Part shown: piece by piece, positions 7,841 through 15,002 of the stretch
Numbering within the stretch: the stretch's first letter is position 1
Layout: each line of letters starts with the position of its first letter
Assembly (NCBI GenBank): GCA_002298125.1
Contig: DBMJ01000018.1
Span: forward strand, 1-37,661
Direction of reading: 5' to 3'
From: Clostridium sp. UBA701
GTDB lineage: Bacteria; Bacillota; Clostridia; Clostridiales; Clostridiaceae
Length of the DNA: 37,661 nt
Notes under the pieces: model-generated
Told to the model about the DNA's origin: nothing
The model's database searches: none
The model's input: the letters and a program-made list of their open reading frames with translations, nothing else
Made by a program: the position numbers and the translations under genes

Positions 7841-7999
7841 ATGGCTGTGGGAGGAGACAACTGCAAGAGCTGTCCAGAATATATAGATGAAAAGTGTGAT
7901 GGAAAGGCCTTAGACTGCATGTGTAGAAGATGTCCAAGAAGCTTGGGAAAATGCCTATCCACTCGTTATTGTACAGAAACAGAATCTGTTTTACTTTAA
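7841..7999 (+). CDS. Cysteine-rich 52-residue protein
   Basis: A short gene with AGGTGAT overlapping the preceding stop codon, ATG at 7841 and TAA at 7997-7999. The product has 52 residues, eight of them cysteine (8, 11, 19, 26, 28, 31, 38, 44), in blocks such as CKSCPE, CMCRRCP and YCTE. There is no signal peptide, so it is probably cytoplasmic and binds zinc or an iron-sulfur cluster. I do not recognise the family. Its position between a two-cluster flavodoxin/ferredoxin protein and a metallopeptidase suggests a redox or metal-handling role; that is inference. Codon use and ribosome site look like a real gene. Confidence 0.75.
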   Translation: MAVGGDNCKSCPEYIDEKCDGKALDCMCRRCPRSLGKCLSTRYCTETESVLL

Positions 8000-8024
8000 G
8001 ATTTTAAAATAAGGGGGCAAGAAA

Positions 8025-9518
8025 ATGGAAGCAAGGTTAAAGGAATTTAAGGACTACATGAGCAAGATTGAATATCTTGGCAATGCCACAGGGCTGCTTT
8101 ACTGGGATATGAGAGTGGGGATCCCTAAAAAGGGCATACCCTATAGGGCAGAGATGATAGGCTATTTATCTGGAGAGCAGTATAAGCTTGAGACCTCTAG
8201 TGAAATGAAGGAGTTTATAGACTTCTTTACGGCAAGGGAGGACCTAGATGTCGTTACAAAGGCCATGGTAGATAAGGCTAGACGTAATTATGAACGTTCA
8301 AAATGTATTCCAGAGAATAGATTTAAGGCATATGTTATTGCTACCTCTCATGCAGAAGCAGCTTGGGAAGAGGCTAAGGAGAAGTCAGATTACAGTATAT
8401 TTTTGCCTCATTTAGAGGAGCTAGTAAACTTCAATAAAGAGTTTTTAGAGTATTGGGGCTATGAAAAAAATAAATATGACACCTTGCTTGACTTCTATGA
8501 ACCAGGCATTACAGTGGAAAAGCTGGATGCTGTGTTTGGGGAGCTTAGAGAGGAGCTTGTAAAGCTATTAGAAGGTATAAAAAAGAGTGAGGTTAAAATA
8601 GACAGCAGCTTTTTTAACAAGCGTTTTACTGTGGAGGAGCAGGAGGAGTTTAGTAAGTTTATCCTAGAGAAGATGGAATTTGATTTTGAAGCAGGAAGGC
8701 TAGATGTGAGCGTCCATCCCTTTACTATTAACTTTGGAAACAAGGATGTTAGAATAACTACTCATTATTATGAAAATGATTTTAAGAGTGCTCTCTTTAG
8801 CTCCATTCACGAGGGTGGACATGCACTTTATGAGCAGGATATTGCAGATGAGCTTGAGGGTACTGGACTTGGTACTGGCACCTCCATGGGTATCCATGAA
8901 TCACAATCCAGGTTCTATGAGAACATATTGGGACGAAGCAAGGAATTTTGGAGATATTTCTTCCCTGAAGCTATTAAGCGTTTCCCACAGTTTGAGAAGG
9001 TAAGCTTTGAGGAGTTTTACAGAGCCATAAATGAGGTATGCCCATCCCTTATAAGAACAGAGGCAGATGAGCTTACCTATGGGCTGCATGTAATAGTGCG
9101 CTATGAGATTGAAAAGGCTCTTATTAATGGAGAAATTGAAGTGAAGGATTTACCAGAAATATGGAATAAGAAATACGTGGAATACCTTGGAGTTGAGCCT
9201 AAAAATGACAGTGAAGGAGTGCTTCAGGATATGCATTGGTCCGGTGGAAGCTTTGGATACTTCCCAAGCTATGCCCTTGGCAATTTATACGGAGCACAGT
9301 TTTTAAATACCATGCACAGAGACATTCCTGATTTATATAAGCAAATAGAAGAGGGTAATCTTAGTAATATACATCAGTGGCTGAAGGAGAAAATCCACCT
9401 GCACGGATCAGTATATACACCTGCTGAGCTTATAGTTAAGGTTACCGGGGAGGAGCTTAATCCAAAGTACTTTGTAGATTACCTAAAGAATAAATACAGT
9501 GAAATATACAAGCTATAA
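8025..9518 (+). CDS. M32 family metallocarboxypeptidase
   Basis: 497 residues, normal for thermostable carboxypeptidase 1 (Taq carboxypeptidase, M32). All family motifs are present: HPF (231-233), the metal site HEGGH (262-266), HESQSR (291-296, E292 as third ligand), IRTEADE, and GVLQDMHWS with the H-W pair near the C-terminus. It should remove C-terminal residues from peptides in the cytoplasm; no signal peptide is seen. The start is an ATG with AAGGGGG upstream, 25 bases after the cysteine-rich gene. A strong bidirectional terminator follows. Confidence 0.95.
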   Translation: MEARLKEFKDYMSKIEYLGNATGLLYWDMRVGIPKKGIPYRAEMIGYLSGEQYKLETSSEMKEFIDFFTAREDLDVVTKAMVDKARRNYERSKCIPENRFKAYVIATSHAEAAWEEAKEKSDYSIFLPHLEELVNFNKEFLEYWGYEKNKYDTLLDFYEPGITVEKLDAVFGELREELVKLLEGIKKSEVKIDSSFFNKRFTVEEQEEFSKFILEKMEFDFEAGRLDVSVHPFTINFGNKDVRITTHYYENDFKSALFSSIHEGGHALYEQDIADELEGTGLGTGTSMGIHESQSRFYENILGRSKEFWRYFFPEAIKRFPQFEKVSFEEFYRAINEVCPSLIRTEADELTYGLHVIVRYEIEKALINGEIEVKDLPEIWNKKYVEYLGVEPKNDSEGVLQDMHWSGGSFGYFPSYALGNLYGAQFLNTMHRDIPDLYKQIEEGNLSNIHQWLKEKIHLHGSVYTPAELIVKVTGEELNPKYFVDYLKNKYSEIYKL

Positions 9519-9542
9519 ATTAAGAAGCCCTGAATAATTATA

Positions 9543-9575
9543 AAAAGTACCAGCATTTTTATTGCTGGTACTTTT
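9543..9575. terminator. Bidirectional terminator
   Basis: Perfect 13-base arms aaaagtaccagca (9543-9555) and tgctggtactttt (9563-9575). It lies between two convergent genes, the M32 peptidase and the aldo/keto reductase. Confidence 0.9.
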
Positions 9576-9578
9576 AAT

Positions 9579-10712
9579 TTATTCCTTCAAGGTGGAATGA
9601 ACAGTTCTCATCCACTTCATTATGGGTAAATGCTGAGGGCATTGCTCCTCACACTTGCTGCAGCCTACACAGGCAGAGGCTCTTTTCTCTAGAGCTATGC
9701 TGTTATATCTCCTCTTGCTGGCATCTAATTCCTTGTAAAGAGTGATATTATTATAGAGCTCAAAGGTTTCAGGAATGTTGATTCCTGCAGTGCAGGGCAT
9801 ACAGTACTCACATTTTGTGCAGCCTATGGGTAGCAGCTTATGGTATTCCTCTCTCACCTTATCTATAATTTCAAGTTCCTCGGTACTCATAGCATTTGGA
9901 AGGGCTTTTTCTGCAATTTTTAGGTTTTCCTCTAGCTGCTCAATGGTACCCATTCCGCTTAGAAGCAGAGAAACCTGAGGATGATTCCATACCCAGCTTA
10001 AGCACCAGTCTGCAGGAGAACGTTTCTTGCTATACTCAGCATATACCCTTTCAACCTCATCAGGTAAGGCTTTAGTAAGCCGCCCGCCCTTTAAGGGCTC
10101 CATTATTATTACAGCGAGGCCCTTTGAGGAAGCATATTCCAGTCCCTCAAGGCCTGCCTGCTCGTTTATATCAAGAACATTATATTGTATCTGGCAAAAG
10201 TCCCAGTCATAGGCATCTACAATTTCCTTAAAGGTTTTTATATCGTCATGAAAGGAGAAGCCTATATGCTTTATCTTGCCGCTCTTTAAGGCAGCATCAA
10301 CAAAATCAAATACCTTAAGGGCTTTTATCTTTTCAAATCTACTTTTATCTAGAGCGTGGAGGAGATACATATCTATATGGTCTGTATCAAGCTTTTTAAG
10401 CTGCTCCTCCAAATACTTGTCAAAATCCTCATAGGAATTTACCAGCCACACAGGCAGCTTATCTGCAAGATAAACCCTTTCTCTGTAGCCATCCTTTAGT
10501 GCTTTAGCCACAACAAGCTCACTGTTTCCCCCATGATAAGGATAGGCTGTATCTATGTAGTTTACACCATTGTCTATAGCATGTCTTAAAAGTTTTATGG
10601 CATCCTTCTCGTCTATGTCTGTATATTTTTCGTTGACTATGGGAAATCTCATGCAGCCAAAGCCCAGTGCAGAAATATTAACATTCATTTTTCCAAATTT
10701 TCTATACTGCAT
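9579..10712 (-). CDS. Aldo/keto reductase with C-terminal 4Fe-4S domain
   Basis: 377 residues. The AKR barrel shows its catalytic set: D54, Y59 (DTAYPYHGGNSE), K85 (ADKLP) and H119 (LLHAL). After residue 290 comes a ferredoxin-like extension with C298, C301, C304, C307 and C348, C351, C354, C358, consistent with two 4Fe-4S clusters. Such iron-sulfur AKRs are common in anaerobes; substrates are mostly unknown. The open frame runs 41 codons further upstream, but the ATG at 10712 follows AGGAGGTG, and AKRs start at this MQYRKFG point. It is monocistronic, divergent from the first four-cysteine miniprotein. Confidence 0.93.
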   Translation of the reverse strand: MQYRKFGKMNVNISALGFGCMRFPIVNEKYTDIDEKDAIKLLRHAIDNGVNYIDTAYPYHGGNSELVVAKALKDGYRERVYLADKLPVWLVNSYEDFDKYLEEQLKKLDTDHIDMYLLHALDKSRFEKIKALKVFDFVDAALKSGKIKHIGFSFHDDIKTFKEIVDAYDWDFCQIQYNVLDINEQAGLEGLEYASSKGLAVIIMEPLKGGRLTKALPDEVERVYAEYSKKRSPADWCLSWVWNHPQVSLLLSGMGTIEQLEENLKIAEKALPNAMSTEELEIIDKVREEYHKLLPIGCTKCEYCMPCTAGINIPETFELYNNITLYKELDASKRRYNSIALEKRASACVGCSKCEEQCPQHLPIMKWMRTVHSTLKE

Positions 10713-10781
10713 TTTTCCACCTCCTATTATTAACTTTATTATATCAGAAGAGAACACATTTTTATTGAAAAATTTTTTTGT

Positions 10782-10817
10782 ATTAAGTTTGGAATTAGTG
10801 GAAAAACTAAACTTAAT
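10782..10817. repeat. Inverted repeat between divergent genes
   Basis: Perfect 9-base arms attaagttt (10782-10790) and aaacttaat (10809-10817), 18 bases apart. It lies seven bases upstream of the ribosome site of the miniprotein gene, in the space between it and the divergent reductase. It could be an operator or a leader hairpin. I found no confident -35/-10 pair here. Confidence 0.4.
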
Positions 10818-10839
10818 TATGAATAGAGGAGGCATAAAT

Positions 10840-11025
10840 ATGGTATCTAGCGAGCTAAAGATGATAGTTGCTCAAAATTGCCAGGGCTACAACCCACGTT
10901 CAGCTTATTCCATGTCTTTAATGGGAAGTCTGTCTGAGAGCTGCAGCAATTGTTCTAACTATGTTAGGGGTAAATGTGTGAAGAATTTGTTTGACAATAT
11001 TGCAGGGGATATAAGAATGAATTAA
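10840..11025 (+). CDS. Four-cysteine 61-residue protein, copy 1
   Basis: The true start is ATG 10840 after AGAGGAGG; the longer open frame upstream overlaps the divergent reductase and is not used. The 61-residue product has MIVAQNC-QGYN near the N-terminus, ESCSNC in the middle and GKC further on, then an acidic tail. Four cysteines (C-x-x-C plus two singles) suggest one metal site. It is a clear paralogue of the next gene. Family not recognised, though similar short proteins are common in clostridia. No signal peptide or membrane segment. A terminator separates the two copies. Confidence 0.8.
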   Translation: MVSSELKMIVAQNCQGYNPRSAYSMSLMGSLSESCSNCSNYVRGKCVKNLFDNIAGDIRMN

Positions 11026-11046
11026 TAGGTGCAAGTTTTAGAAAAG

Positions 11047-11075
11047 TAAGAGTATTTTGCACACTCTTATTTTTT
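11047..11075 (+). terminator. Terminator between the paralogous miniproteins
   Basis: Arms taagagt (11047-11053) and actctta (11063-11069) followed by a run of T. The nine-base loop contains ttgcac, which can also pair with gtgcaa at 11029-11034 just after the stop codon of copy 1. Confidence 0.7.
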
Positions 11076-11110
11076 GTAGCGGAAAAATAATGGGAAAGGA
11101 AGTAATATAA

Positions 11111-11299
11111 ATGGCAAGTGAAGAACAAAAAATGATGGTGGCTCAGCATTGTCCTGGTTATAACGCCATAAGAGGAAGCTTTGAAGCTACTGTAGGAGCT
11201 CAAAATAGTGAGAGTTGCAACAATTGCAGATATTTTAGAAATGATAAGTGTCAAAAGCATATTTTTGACGATGTACTAACAAGTCTAGATCAAACTTAA
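11111..11299 (+). CDS. Four-cysteine 62-residue protein, copy 2
   Basis: 62 residues, starting at ATG 11111 with GGAAAGGAAG upstream. It aligns end to end with the preceding product: KMMVAQHC-PGYN matches KMIVAQNC-QGYN, SESCNNC matches SESCSNC, and DKCQKHIFDD matches GKCVKNLFDN. All four cysteines are shared; the segment between the first Cys and the C-x-x-C pair is divergent. The pair arose by tandem duplication. Function unknown; one structural metal site is the simplest guess. The divergence makes distinct roles possible. Confidence 0.82.
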   Translation: MASEEQKMMVAQHCPGYNAIRGSFEATVGAQNSESCNNCRYFRNDKCQKHIFDDVLTSLDQT

Positions 11300-11319
11300 A
11301 AATAATATTATTGTTATTC

Positions 11320-11348
11320 TTGAGAATTATTTTGGAAAGTGTTACAAT
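11320..11348 (+). promoter_or_regulatory. Promoter of the serine operon
   Basis: TTGAGA (11320-11325), a 17-base spacer and TACAAT (11343-11348), five of six matches at each box: the best sigma-A promoter in the window. Predicted start is near 11355, giving a leader of about 70 bases. A palindrome TGGCA-AA-TGCCA (11395-11406) lies in the leader and could be an operator. Confidence 0.72.
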
Positions 11349-11382
11349 AAAAACGGTTAGAATACTTCAAGAGTTTTGAACA

Positions 11383-11421
11383 ATGAATAAAAAATGGCAA
11401 ATGCCAAAACTTGGAGGGTGA
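11383..11421 (+). other. Possible 12-codon leader ORF
   Basis: ATG at 11383 opens a 12-codon frame (MNKKWQMPKLGG) that ends in TGA at 11419-11421, over the ribosome site of the aminotransferase and five bases from its ATG. Its own ribosome site is weak (AAGAG). It may couple translation or be chance; it has no run of serine codons that would suggest classical attenuation. Confidence 0.25.
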
Positions 11422-11425
11422 AAAA

Positions 11426-12496
11426 ATGCACAAGAAACTATTTATTCCCGGACCGGTGGAAGTTAGACCGGATGTACTTGAAAAAATGGCAACTCCTATG
11501 ATAGGACACAGAAGCAAAGCAGCTTCTAAGCTTCAAAGAGACATCAGTGATAAGATGAGAAAGCTGTTCTATACTAATGAGGAAATCCTGCTTTCCACTA
11601 CCTCAGGAAGCGGACTTATGGAGGGAGCTGTAAGATCCTGTACTGCTAAGAGAGCAGCGATCTTCTCAGTAGGATCCTTCGGAGACAGATGGTATGAGAT
11701 GGCTGTAGCTAATAACGTACCTGCTGATCTTTTCCAATCAGAGCTTGGTCAGCCTACTACAGCTGAAATGGTAGAAGAAGTATTAAAGACTGGTAAGTAT
11801 GACCTTATTACAGTTACTCACAATGAAACCTCCACAGGAGTTATGAACCCAGTGGATGAAATTGCAGAGGTAATGAAGAAGTATCCTGAAGTAGTATGGT
11901 GCTTAGACACTGTAAGCTCAGCTGCAGGAAGCAAGATTGAAGTAGATAAGCTTGGAGTAGATATTTGTATTACATCAACTCAAAAGGCTATAGGACTTCC
12001 TCCTGGAATGGCTATATGCACAATGAGTAAAAAGGCTGTAGAAAGAGCAAAACAGGTTCCTCATAGAGGACTTTATCTAGATCTTCTTTCTCTATATGAA
12101 TATATTCAGAAGAAGGATTATCAATATCCATCCACTCCATCTCTATCACACATGTTTGCACTTGATTATCAGTTAGATAGAATCATGGAAGAGGGACTTG
12201 ATAACAGATTCAACAGACATATTGAAATGGCAGAGATAGTAAGAGCTTGGGCAAGAAAACACTTTGCTATATTCCCAAATGAAAAGTACTTATCAAACAC
12301 CTTAACTAACATTACTAATACAAGAAATATTGACATAGCAGATTTAAACAAGAAGCTTGGAGAAAGAGGATATCAAATATCCAACGGCTACGGCAAGCTA
12401 AAGGATAAGACCTTTAGAATAGCTCATATGGCTGATTGTACTGTAGAGGAAATAAAAGAACTTCTAGCTGTAATTGAAGACGTTTTAGGACTATAA
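11426..12496 (+). CDS. Class V aminotransferase, probable phosphoserine aminotransferase
   Basis: 356 residues of the alanine-glyoxylate/serine-pyruvate aminotransferase family (PLP fold type I). Seen: N-terminal FIPGPVEV, HNETSTG (132-138), D161 that holds the pyridine nitrogen, and the PLP lysine K187 in TSTQKAIGLPPG. It starts at ATG 11426 behind GGAGGGTG. By family alone it could use alanine, serine or glyoxylate. Its position directly before serA and a DUF1015 gene, an arrangement found in other clostridia, makes 3-phosphohydroxypyruvate to phosphoserine the best guess, in place of the classical SerC. First gene of the serine operon. Another family member lies at 33203. Confidence 0.88.
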   Translation: MHKKLFIPGPVEVRPDVLEKMATPMIGHRSKAASKLQRDISDKMRKLFYTNEEILLSTTSGSGLMEGAVRSCTAKRAAIFSVGSFGDRWYEMAVANNVPADLFQSELGQPTTAEMVEEVLKTGKYDLITVTHNETSTGVMNPVDEIAEVMKKYPEVVWCLDTVSSAAGSKIEVDKLGVDICITSTQKAIGLPPGMAICTMSKKAVERAKQVPHRGLYLDLLSLYEYIQKKDYQYPSTPSLSHMFALDYQLDRIMEEGLDNRFNRHIEMAEIVRAWARKHFAIFPNEKYLSNTLTNITNTRNIDIADLNKKLGERGYQISNGYGKLKDKTFRIAHMADCTVEEIKELLAVIEDVLGL

Positions 12497-12574
12497 TATA
12501 GCAGGATGTAAGAGGGCACATTGCAAAAGCAAATATTGTTTTTTAGTAATGTGCCTTCACTTTATTATGCTATA
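12497..12574 (+). other. Long hairpin between aminotransferase and serA
   Basis: Starting right after the stop codon, tatagca (12497-12503) pairs with tgctata (12568-12574). Inside this, gagggcacatt (12512-12522) pairs with aatgtgccttc (12548-12558), one G-U. No T run follows, so it is not a plain terminator. It may protect or process the mRNA, or set the ratio of the two products. Confidence 0.5.
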
Positions 12575-12606
12575 GCGCAGTATAAGCATTTATGCTGTAC
12601 TATTGT

Positions 12607-12627
12607 AAAATGAGTGATACTCATTTT
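12607..12627 (+). repeat. Palindrome upstream of serA
   Basis: Perfect 9-base arms AAAATGAGT (12607-12615) and ACTCATTTT (12619-12627) around GAT, ending four bases before the serA ribosome site AGAGGAGG. As DNA it looks like an operator; as RNA it is a short stem beside the ribosome site. Confidence 0.5.
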
Positions 12628-12646
12628 AATAAGAGGAGGATTTAAT

Positions 12647-13558
12647 ATGGTAAGAATACTTGTAACAGATGGTATGGAACAGTCAGGAATAGAGGCTCTA
12701 AGAGCAAAGGGCTTTGAAGTGGTTGAGCAGTTTTATGCACCAGAGGAGCTGGGAGAGGCACTTCATAATTTTGATGCACTTGTTGTAAGAAGTGCTACAA
12801 AGGTTAGACAGCCAATAATAGACAAAGCCTGTGAAGCAGGAAGATTAAAGCTTGTAATAAGAGGCGGAGTTGGCGTAGACAATATAGATGTAGCTTACGC
12901 ACAGAGTAAGGGTATTAAGGTAACTAATACTCCAAATGCCAGCAGTGCTTCCGTAGCAGAGCTAACCATAGCTCACATGTTTGCAATATCAAGATTTTTA
13001 CACATTGCAAACGTAACCATGAGGGATAACAAGTGGGAAAAGAAAAAATATGAGGGCATAGAGCTTGCAGGAAAGACCTTAGGCTTAATCGGCTTTGGAA
13101 GAATAGCAAGAGAAGTTGCAAAGAAAGCTATGGCTCTTGGTATGAAGGTTATATATACAGACATAGTTGGAAAATGTGAGGGCTATGAGCAGTGTGATTA
13201 TTCCGATATGAATGAGATATTAAAGAAGGCTGATTTCGTATCCTTACATGTTCCTTTTGACAAATCAAAGGGTGCATTAATAGGAAAAGAGCAGTTTGCT
13301 ATGATGAAGGATGGTTCCTATATTATTAACTGTGCAAGAGGCGGAGTAGTATGTGAGGAAGCTCTATTAGAAGCACTAAACAGCGGTAAGCTTGCAGGTG
13401 CAGGAATAGATGTTTTTGAAGAAGAGCCTACAAAAAATGAAGCTCTTGTAAATCATCCTAAGGTATCCGTAACACCACATATTGGAGCTTCTACCATGGA
13501 AGCACAGACTCGAATTGGAGAAGAAATAGTAAGTATCATTACTGAGTTCTTCAAATAG
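12647..13558 (+). CDS. serA: D-3-phosphoglycerate dehydrogenase, short form
   Basis: 303 residues, a D-isomer-specific 2-hydroxyacid dehydrogenase. NAD-binding motif GLIGFGRIA (146-154) and catalytic triad R231 (CARGG), E260 (FEEEP) and H278 (PHIG). It oxidises 3-phosphoglycerate to 3-phosphohydroxypyruvate, the first step of serine synthesis. It ends straight after the catalytic domain, so it lacks the C-terminal ACT domain through which serine inhibits longer SerA forms; feedback by that route is not expected. Start at ATG 12647 after AGAGGAGG; the longer frame from 12614 would run through the palindrome. Flanked by the aminotransferase and DUF1015 genes, which supports the serine assignment over other 2-hydroxyacids. 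Confidence 0.92.
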   Translation: MVRILVTDGMEQSGIEALRAKGFEVVEQFYAPEELGEALHNFDALVVRSATKVRQPIIDKACEAGRLKLVIRGGVGVDNIDVAYAQSKGIKVTNTPNASSASVAELTIAHMFAISRFLHIANVTMRDNKWEKKKYEGIELAGKTLGLIGFGRIAREVAKKAMALGMKVIYTDIVGKCEGYEQCDYSDMNEILKKADFVSLHVPFDKSKGALIGKEQFAMMKDGSYIINCARGGVVCEEALLEALNSGKLAGAGIDVFEEEPTKNEALVNHPKVSVTPHIGASTMEAQTRIGEEIVSIITEFFK

Positions 13559-13582
13559 TTCAGAAATACTGGAGGTATTTAA

Positions 13583-14830
13583 ATGGCAATCGTAAGAGCT
13601 TTTAAAGCTATAAGACCCAAAAGAGAATTGGCAGATAAAGTAGCTGCTCTTCCTTATGACGTTATGAACAGTGAGGAAGCTAGAGAAATGGTAAAGGACA
13701 ATCCATATTCCTTCCTGCATGTAGATAAAGCAGAAATAGATATGGATCCCGGTATAGACCTTTATGATAAAAGGGTTTATGAAAAGGCCAGTGAAAATCT
13801 TAACAGCATGATAGCAAAGGGCGTACTTGTAGAGGATTCAAAACCTCAGCTCTACATATACAGACAGATAATGGACAAAAGAGTACAGACAGGTATTGTA
13901 GGCTGTGCCTCCATAGATGAATATATGAATAACATCATAAAGAAGCATGAGCATACAAGAGCTGATAAGGAGCAGGACAGAATAAATCACGTTGATTACT
14001 GTAATGCTAACACTGGTCCAATATTTTTAACCTATAGAAACGTTGGAGCAATAGACAGCATAGTAAAGTCTTGGACAGAGAACTATAAGCCTGCCTATGA
14101 CTTTGTTAGTGAGGATGGAATTTCTCACATAGTATGGGTTATAGATGATGTAGCAACAGTTAATAAGCTAACAGAGCTATTTGACGCAGTAGAGTATTTA
14201 TACATTGCTGATGGACATCATAGAGCAGCTTCTGCTGTAAAGGTTGGAAAAATGAGAAGAGAACAGAATCCATCCTATACAGGAGAAGAAGAATTTAACT
14301 TCTTCCTATCAGTTATATTCCCAGATAATGACCTATACGTTATGGATTATAACAGAGTGGTTAAGGATCTAAATGGCTTTAGTGAAGAAGAGTTCATGAA
14401 TAAGGTGTCAGAGAAATTTGACATTGCACCTTATAATGGTGAGGGACAATACAAACCTTCAAGTAAGCAAACCTACGGAATGTACATGGATGGAAAATGG
14501 TATAAGCTTACTGCTAAGGAAGGTACCTTTAATCCTAAGGACCCAGTAGATAGATTGGACGTATCCATATTGCAGAACAATCTGTTAAGACCTATTTTAG
14601 GTATTGAGGACCCAAGAACGGATAAGAGAATCGACTTTATTGGCGGAATCAGAGGACTTGCTGAACTTGAGAGAAGAGTAAAGAACGGAATGAAGGTTGC
14701 CTTCTCCATGTATGCCACCACCATCGATGACCTTATGGCCATTGCTGATGCAGGGCAGGTAATGCCTCCAAAATCCACATGGTTTGAACCAAAGCTAAGA
14801 AGCGGACTGTTTGTACACAAGTTAAGCTAA
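13583..14830 (+). CDS. DUF1015 family protein of the serine operon
   Basis: 415 residues. It matches the DUF1015 (COG4198) family as I know it: start MAIVRAFKAIRP, LPYDVMNSEEA (23-33), KHEHTRADKEQDR (121-133) and ADGHHRAASA (209-218). The DGHHR segment resembles the ParB/sulfiredoxin-like active site of free serine kinases such as archaeal SerK and SbnI. The biochemical function of DUF1015 is not established to my knowledge. Its gene is 24 bases after serA with a GGAGG site and shares the terminator. No phosphoserine phosphatase (SerB) is in the window. A role in the last serine step, in serine/phosphoserine exchange or in sensing is plausible; this is inference. Confidence 0.85.
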   Translation: MAIVRAFKAIRPKRELADKVAALPYDVMNSEEAREMVKDNPYSFLHVDKAEIDMDPGIDLYDKRVYEKASENLNSMIAKGVLVEDSKPQLYIYRQIMDKRVQTGIVGCASIDEYMNNIIKKHEHTRADKEQDRINHVDYCNANTGPIFLTYRNVGAIDSIVKSWTENYKPAYDFVSEDGISHIVWVIDDVATVNKLTELFDAVEYLYIADGHHRAASAVKVGKMRREQNPSYTGEEEFNFFLSVIFPDNDLYVMDYNRVVKDLNGFSEEEFMNKVSEKFDIAPYNGEGQYKPSSKQTYGMYMDGKWYKLTAKEGTFNPKDPVDRLDVSILQNNLLRPILGIEDPRTDKRIDFIGGIRGLAELERRVKNGMKVAFSMYATTIDDLMAIADAGQVMPPKSTWFEPKLRSGLFVHKLS

Positions 14831-14850
14831 TAGAATATATCAATTTTATG

Positions 14851-14881
14851 GTAACGATGCTATATGCATCGTTACTTTTTT
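14851..14881 (+). terminator. Terminator of the serine operon
   Basis: Perfect 10-base arms gtaacgatgc (14851-14860) and gcatcgttac (14866-14875), loop tatat, six T. Confidence 0.92.
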
Positions 14882-14884
14882 GTG

Positions 14885-14900
14885 TTAGGGGACGGTTCTT
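14885..14900 (+). repeat. REP-like repeat remnant
   Basis: The string ttaggggacggttctt is familiar from dispersed repeats in clostridial genomes, often next to REP-associated (Y1-type) transposases. Only one copy is in this window and no transposase is near, so it is at most an isolated remnant. Confidence 0.35.
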
Positions 14901-14974
14901 TATTATTTTAATTGTGTTAATAAATATGTAAGATATGTTAAATATTGCGAACTAAACAAGAATAAAGTCGTATA

Positions 14975-14980
14975 TATAAT
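14975..14980 (+). promoter_or_regulatory. Probable -10 box of the ABC-2 operon
   Basis: A perfect TATAAT 22 bases before the start codon, with AGGAGG between. No convincing -35 lies at the right distance (TTGCGA at 14945 is too far upstream). The only -10 candidate in the gap. Confidence 0.4.
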
Positions 14981-15002
14981 AAAGCATATTTAGGAGGTTA
15001 GC

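Noticed and set aside
10713..10835. 41-residue N-terminal extension of the aldo/keto reductase
   Set aside because: It lacks AKR character and lies upstream of a strong AGGAGGTG plus ATG at 10712.
10570..10839. Long N-terminal extension of the first four-cysteine protein
   Set aside because: It runs antisense through the reductase start; AGAGGAGG plus ATG at 10840 and the paralogue's length fix the start.
11349..11425. Serine T-box or other riboswitch in the serine operon leader
   Set aside because: The leader is only about 70 bases and shows no T-box consensus (no GGTGG-type box with terminator), so there is no room or motif for one.
13376..13720. 114-codon open frame on the minus strand
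   Set aside because: It spans the serA/DUF1015 junction antisense; composition is that of a shadow frame.
14473..14820. 115-codon open frame on the minus strand
   Set aside because: It is antisense to the well-supported DUF1015 gene, with no ribosome site or recognisable motif.
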